Part shown: positions 6,694-8,708 of the stretch, piece by piece
Layout: each line of letters begins with the position of its first letter
Numbering within the stretch: the first letter of the stretch is position 1
Assembly: GCA_937891215.1 (NCBI GenBank)
Contig: CALAEU010000020.1
Location: forward strand, 1 to 8,708
Source: an uncultured Clostridia bacterium
Lineage (GTDB): Bacteria; Bacillota_A; Clostridia; Oscillospirales; Acutalibacteraceae
Reading direction: 5' to 3'
DNA: 8,708 bases
Program-made: the position numbers and the translations under genes
Notes under the pieces: generated by a model
Told to the model about the DNA's origin: nothing
The model's input: only the letters and a program-made list of their open reading frames with translations
Database searches by the model: none

Positions 6694-6813
6694 TTGAAGA
6701 TTTCAAAGAATCCTGAGAGAAATGCAGCAGCAAAACTTGGTTATACAGCTACAATGGTTGTGGTATCAGTTGCAATATTAATTTGTATGAAAAAATACAA
6801 AGATAAAGATTAA
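6694..6813 (+). CDS. 39-residue single-pass membrane protein, function unknown
   Basis: A TTG start at 6694, preceded nine bases upstream by AAAGG (6680-6684), opens a 39-codon frame ending in TAA at 6811-6813. The product has a charged N-terminus (MKISKNPERNAAAK), one hydrophobic segment (about residues 17-32, with MVVVSVAILICM at 21-32) and a strongly charged tail KKYKDKD. This is a coherent small membrane-protein layout with basic residues on both sides. It is flanked by an inverted repeat before and a 237-base gene-free stretch after. I do not recognise the family. An alternative ATG at 6675 in another frame gives only 13 codons. Sporulation, toxin-like and regulatory roles are all possible and none is shown. 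It is short enough for chance, but start context and composition favour a real gene. Confidence 0.55.
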   Translation: MKISKNPERNAAAKLGYTATMVVVSVAILICMKKYKDKD

Positions 6814-7050
6814 TATTTGATAAAGCATTTCAAAGTAATCTAGGTTGTATCCACTAAATGCTTGTAATCCAGTAGTTGATATATTAATTATAACATTATA
6901 AACTATTGCTTTTTCCTGCAAAACCCCTTACCTGACTTATACAAAATCTTTCTTTTGTCTAAGTGGATATATAAAAATTTAGCCACTACTCTTTTAAGAT
7001 GGATTTTATATAAATGCTAAATTTATATAAAGGATTTGTATTAAAAACTT
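6814..7050. other. Gene-free leader region upstream of the recombinase
   Basis: No reading frame with a convincing start is seen in these 237 bases. The stretch holds short complementary segments: TATCCACT (6848-6855) with AGTGGATA (6962-6969), ACAAAA (6941-6946) with TTTTGT (6953-6958), and AGTAGT (6871-6876) with ACTACT (6985-6990). There is also a later hairpin at 7005-7031. Promoter-like pairs are TTGATA (6876-6881) with TATAAA (6897-6902, 15-base spacer) and TTAAGA (6994-6999) with an extended TGCTAAATT (7015-7023). A structured leader RNA is possible. AT-rich DNA makes such pairs common, so this is a description rather than a call. Confidence 0.35.
7005..7031 (+). repeat. Hairpin next to the recombinase ribosome binding site
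   Basis: TTTATATAAAT (7005-7015) and ATTTATATAAA (7021-7031) are perfect 11-base complements with a five-base loop GCTAA. The 3' arm runs into AAAGGA (7029-7034), the only ribosome-binding-site-like sequence before the recombinase ATG at 7051. The stem is all A-T and each arm is itself near-palindromic, so it is thermodynamically weak. Confidence 0.5.
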
Positions 7051-8070
7051 ATGAAACGAGAAAATTTTGATTTATTACCACCTATTGCTATAGAATTTTT
7101 AAATTATTATAGTGTTATTAAAAACTGTTCTGAATTGACAGTTAATGAGTACGCTAATGATTTATCTACTTTTTTCAAATACATTAAAATAATTCGTGGA
7201 CTTGTTCAAAAAGAAGTTTCATTTGAAGAAATTGTTATTTCAGATATTTCTTTAGATTTAATTTCGTCTGTTACTTTAAACGATGCTTATATGTATCTTA
7301 CATATTGTAAAATTAACAGAAATAACAATGAACGCACCCGTTCCAGAAAAGTTTCAACTTTAAGAGCATTTTATAAATATCTTACAGTTCAGAAAAAACT
7401 TATTAAAGACAATCCCCTTCAGGAACTCGAGTCACCAAGAATTAAAAAGGCATTACCTAAGTATCTTACTTTAGAAGAAAGTCTTTCGCTTTTAAATTCT
7501 GTCGATGGTAAGTTTAAAGAACGCGATTATTGTATTATTACCTTATTTTTAAATTGCGGTTTGCGTCTTTCTGAGCTCGTATCACTTAATTTAAGTGATA
7601 TTCGTTCAAATAACACTCTTACAGTTACTGGTAAAGGTAATAAAGAGCGAACTATTTACTTGAATAACGCTTGCGTTGATGCTATTAATGCTTATCTGCC
7701 TGTCCGTCCTGTTGATGGCGTTAAAGACAAAGATGCGTTGTTTATAAGCAGACAAAAAGGCAGAATAAGTCCAAAAACTGTTCAGTATGTCGTTAAATCC
7801 ACCTTGGATAAAGCTGGTCTTACTGACAGAGATTTATCTACCCATAAATTGAGACATACCGCCGCAACCCTTATGTATCAACATGGTAATGTTGATGTAC
7901 TTTCAATTAAAGAAATTCTAGGACACGAAAATCTTAACACAACACAAATTTACACTCATATTGTTGACGAACAACTGAAAAATGCTGCTGAAGCAAATCC
8001 TTTAAGTAGCGTTAAAGCACCGAGACAACCAAAAATCGAGAGTATAAAAACTGAAGACTCAGACGAATGA
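7051..8070 (+). CDS. Tyrosine recombinase, XerC/XerD type
   Basis: This 339-residue recombinase has an N-terminal SAM-like DNA-binding domain (about 8-118, with SELTVNEYANDLSTFFKYI). It is followed by a catalytic domain with all six active-site residues: R172 (CGLRLSEL), K195 (GKGNKER), H265 and R268 (HKLRHT), H292 (LGHENLNTTQ) and the nucleophile Y301 (IYTH). A short charged tail, about 30 residues beyond the usual Xer end, is rich in Lys, Glu and Asp. It would cut and rejoin DNA through a 3'-phosphotyrosine, as in chromosome-dimer resolution at dif. An integrase role is less likely because no att repeats or phage genes are seen. Residues 43-68 extend the N-terminal domain compared with E. 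coli XerD. Upstream in-frame TAA at 7042 fixes ATG 7051 as the earliest start, yet AAAGGA is 16 bases away, so translation initiation looks weak. XerC versus XerD is unresolved. Confidence 0.9.
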   Translation: MKRENFDLLPPIAIEFLNYYSVIKNCSELTVNEYANDLSTFFKYIKIIRGLVQKEVSFEEIVISDISLDLISSVTLNDAYMYLTYCKINRNNNERTRSRKVSTLRAFYKYLTVQKKLIKDNPLQELESPRIKKALPKYLTLEESLSLLNSVDGKFKERDYCIITLFLNCGLRLSELVSLNLSDIRSNNTLTVTGKGNKERTIYLNNACVDAINAYLPVRPVDGVKDKDALFISRQKGRISPKTVQYVVKSTLDKAGLTDRDLSTHKLRHTAATLMYQHGNVDVLSIKEILGHENLNTTQIYTHIVDEQLKNAAEANPLSSVKAPRQPKIESIKTEDSDE

Positions 8071-8475
8071 AAACAATCCCCCGAACAACTTAAAACAGAG
8101 GGTATTTAAAATCCCGGCTAAAATAAATGGTACACATAATACTAGGTACCTGAGACAGTATTCTTTTAATTGGTTTGTTTTGGTATTCCCATGATTTCCA
8201 CCTAATATCATATATATAATTTCAAGCGACATATTAATAGATTCATTACAACATTTTAATAATGTACCTATAACAATTGCCGTACTCGGCATTATTATAA
8301 GAGCAGAATATCCAAGACCTTGCAATGCGTATTGCGAGTACAAAATACCTGTTGCCATACCTGCAATTATCCCAACAACTGTAGGTATGGCAATAATTAC
8401 AGGTCCCCCTACTGCACATAACCCGACAACAAAACTAAAAAGTGGTATTGCAAAAATTAAAGTAGAAGTTTCCAA
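8059..8475 (-). CDS. spoIIM: SpoIIM-like membrane protein, probably lacking its N-terminal part
   Basis: This 138-residue hydrophobic frame has about four membrane segments (roughly 5-22, 25-45, 53-73, 108-130). Its sequence (GGPVIIAIPTVV at 23-34, GMATGILYSQY at 39-49, IIMPSTAI at 60-67) resembles the C-terminal two thirds of SpoIIM/DUF95. SpoIIM anchors the SpoIID-SpoIIP peptidoglycan hydrolases during engulfment. The usual protein is about 200-215 residues with an N-terminal membrane segment and extracytoplasmic loop, neither of which is here. The first possible start is a TTG at 8475-8473 without a clear ribosome binding site. The frame stays open back to 8523 with no ATG, GTG or TTG, where it meets the stop of the kinase gene. 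It may therefore be a 5'-truncated pseudogene. Its 3' end overlaps the convergent recombinase gene by 12 bases; spoIIM near xer genes is a known Firmicutes association. Confidence 0.6.
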   Translation of the reverse strand: METSTLIFAIPLFSFVVGLCAVGGPVIIAIPTVVGIIAGMATGILYSQYALQGLGYSALIIMPSTAIVIGTLLKCCNESINMSLEIIYMILGGNHGNTKTNQLKEYCLRYLVLCVPFILAGILNTLCFKLFGGLFSFV

Positions 8476-8523
8476 AAAATATTCTAAAATTGTTTTTATT
8501 CGTTTTATATGCCAAACATATTC

Positions 8524-8708
8524 TTAACATTCTGGTTCAAATGTCTTTACTTCAAAAGATTCAAAAATATTCTTTCTTGCTTCTTCTAATGATGTATATT
8601 CTCCACCATGAATCATCTGAGCTACTAAATTACCAATCGCTGTAGCTTCTGTAGGACCAGCATATACGGTTCTCTTTGTTGCATTTGCAGTTAACTGACT
8701 TAAATAAT
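8524..8708 (-). CDS. rhaB: Rhamnulokinase-type FGGY carbohydrate kinase, C-terminal end only
   Basis: Reading the - strand from the window edge, an open frame gives 60 residues and ends in TAA (8526-8524). It contains LSQLTANATKRTVYAGP (2-18) followed by TEATAIGNLVAQMI (19-32), then SLEEARKNIFESF and EPEC at the end. The AGPxEATAxGN signature of the C-terminal ATP-binding lobe is characteristic of rhamnulokinases, which phosphorylate L-rhamnulose. Related fuculokinases or xylulokinases of the FGGY family differ here but cannot be fully excluded from 60 residues. The start and sugar-binding domain lie beyond the window. It is directly upstream of, and in the same frame as, the SpoIIM-like fragment, with only one stop codon between. 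Confidence 0.75.
   Translation of the reverse strand, partial: YLSQLTANATKRTVYAGPTEATAIGNLVAQMIHGGEYTSLEEARKNIFESFEVKTFEPEC

Noticed and set aside
6641..6716. Tiny leader peptides: ATG 6641 (five codons, MNNTW) and ATG 6675 (13 codons)
   Set aside because: Only the first has an attenuator-like flavour (Trp codon in a hairpin loop) and it lacks a ribosome binding site; neither has regulatory codon runs or a terminator to control.
6871..6905. Possible dif/Xer recombination site (TTATAACATTATAA-rich stretch) near the recombinase
   Set aside because: It does not fit the 11-6-11 dif layout with the conserved XerD arm; AT-rich palindromes of this size are common here.
7051..8070. Recombinase as integrase of a prophage or integrative element
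   Set aside because: No direct repeats, tRNA target, excisionase or phage genes are visible in the window, and the sequence resembles host Xer proteins.
8071..8115. Terminator after the recombinase (GGG...CCC around 8100-8115)
   Set aside because: Only three G-C pairs could form, inner bases do not pair, and no T-run follows.

Overview
The window is strongly AT-rich, uses Firmicutes-type ribosome binding sites with several TTG starts, and carries three genes related to endosporulation (spoIVFB, cwlD and a spoIIM-like ORF). I infer a member of the Clostridia, possibly Ruminococcaceae/Oscillospiraceae-like. Species cannot be decided from the sequence alone. No rRNA, tRNA, CRISPR array or insertion sequence was seen.

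Left block (1-1127, + strand): the 3' part of an M23 metallopeptidase gene (SpoIVFA-like position) overlaps a compact M50 site-2 protease that matches SpoIVFB in its catalytic positions. In forespore-mother cell signalling, SpoIVFB cleaves pro-sigmaK. A good vegetative-type promoter and a long imperfect hairpin separate this pair from the next genes.

Central block (1205-6601, + strand): an apparent five-gene operon with overlaps or short gaps. It runs B12-binding-type radical SAM protein, DUF2344 radical SAM-linked partner, CwlD amidase (cortex muramic-lactam synthesis), RadA (recombination branch-migration helicase) and a DUF6873-type protein of unknown function. The first two genes are a widely conserved but functionally uncharacterised pair. 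In many Clostridia they are followed by rng and rplU-rpmA; here cwlD-radA follow instead.

Intergenic/small-gene block (6602-7050): a perfect 16-bp inverted repeat lies just before a 39-codon, TTG-started single-membrane-segment protein. It is followed by a 237-base gene-free leader with several competing complementary segments and a hairpin covering the only ribosome-binding-site-like sequence.

Right block (7051-8708): a complete Xer-type tyrosine recombinase on the + strand converges on, and overlaps by 12 bases, a - strand SpoIIM-like membrane protein ORF. That ORF lacks the usual N-terminal part and any ATG. Immediately upstream of it, in the same reading frame and separated by a stop, is the C-terminal end of a rhamnulokinase-type sugar kinase. 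This looks like a rearrangement boundary.

Most of the window is ordinary clostridial housekeeping and sporulation content. The items most worth a second look are the small membrane protein with its hairpin, the recombinase leader, the truncated spoIIM, and the insulating hairpin before the radical SAM gene. I see no clear new defence or mobile system.
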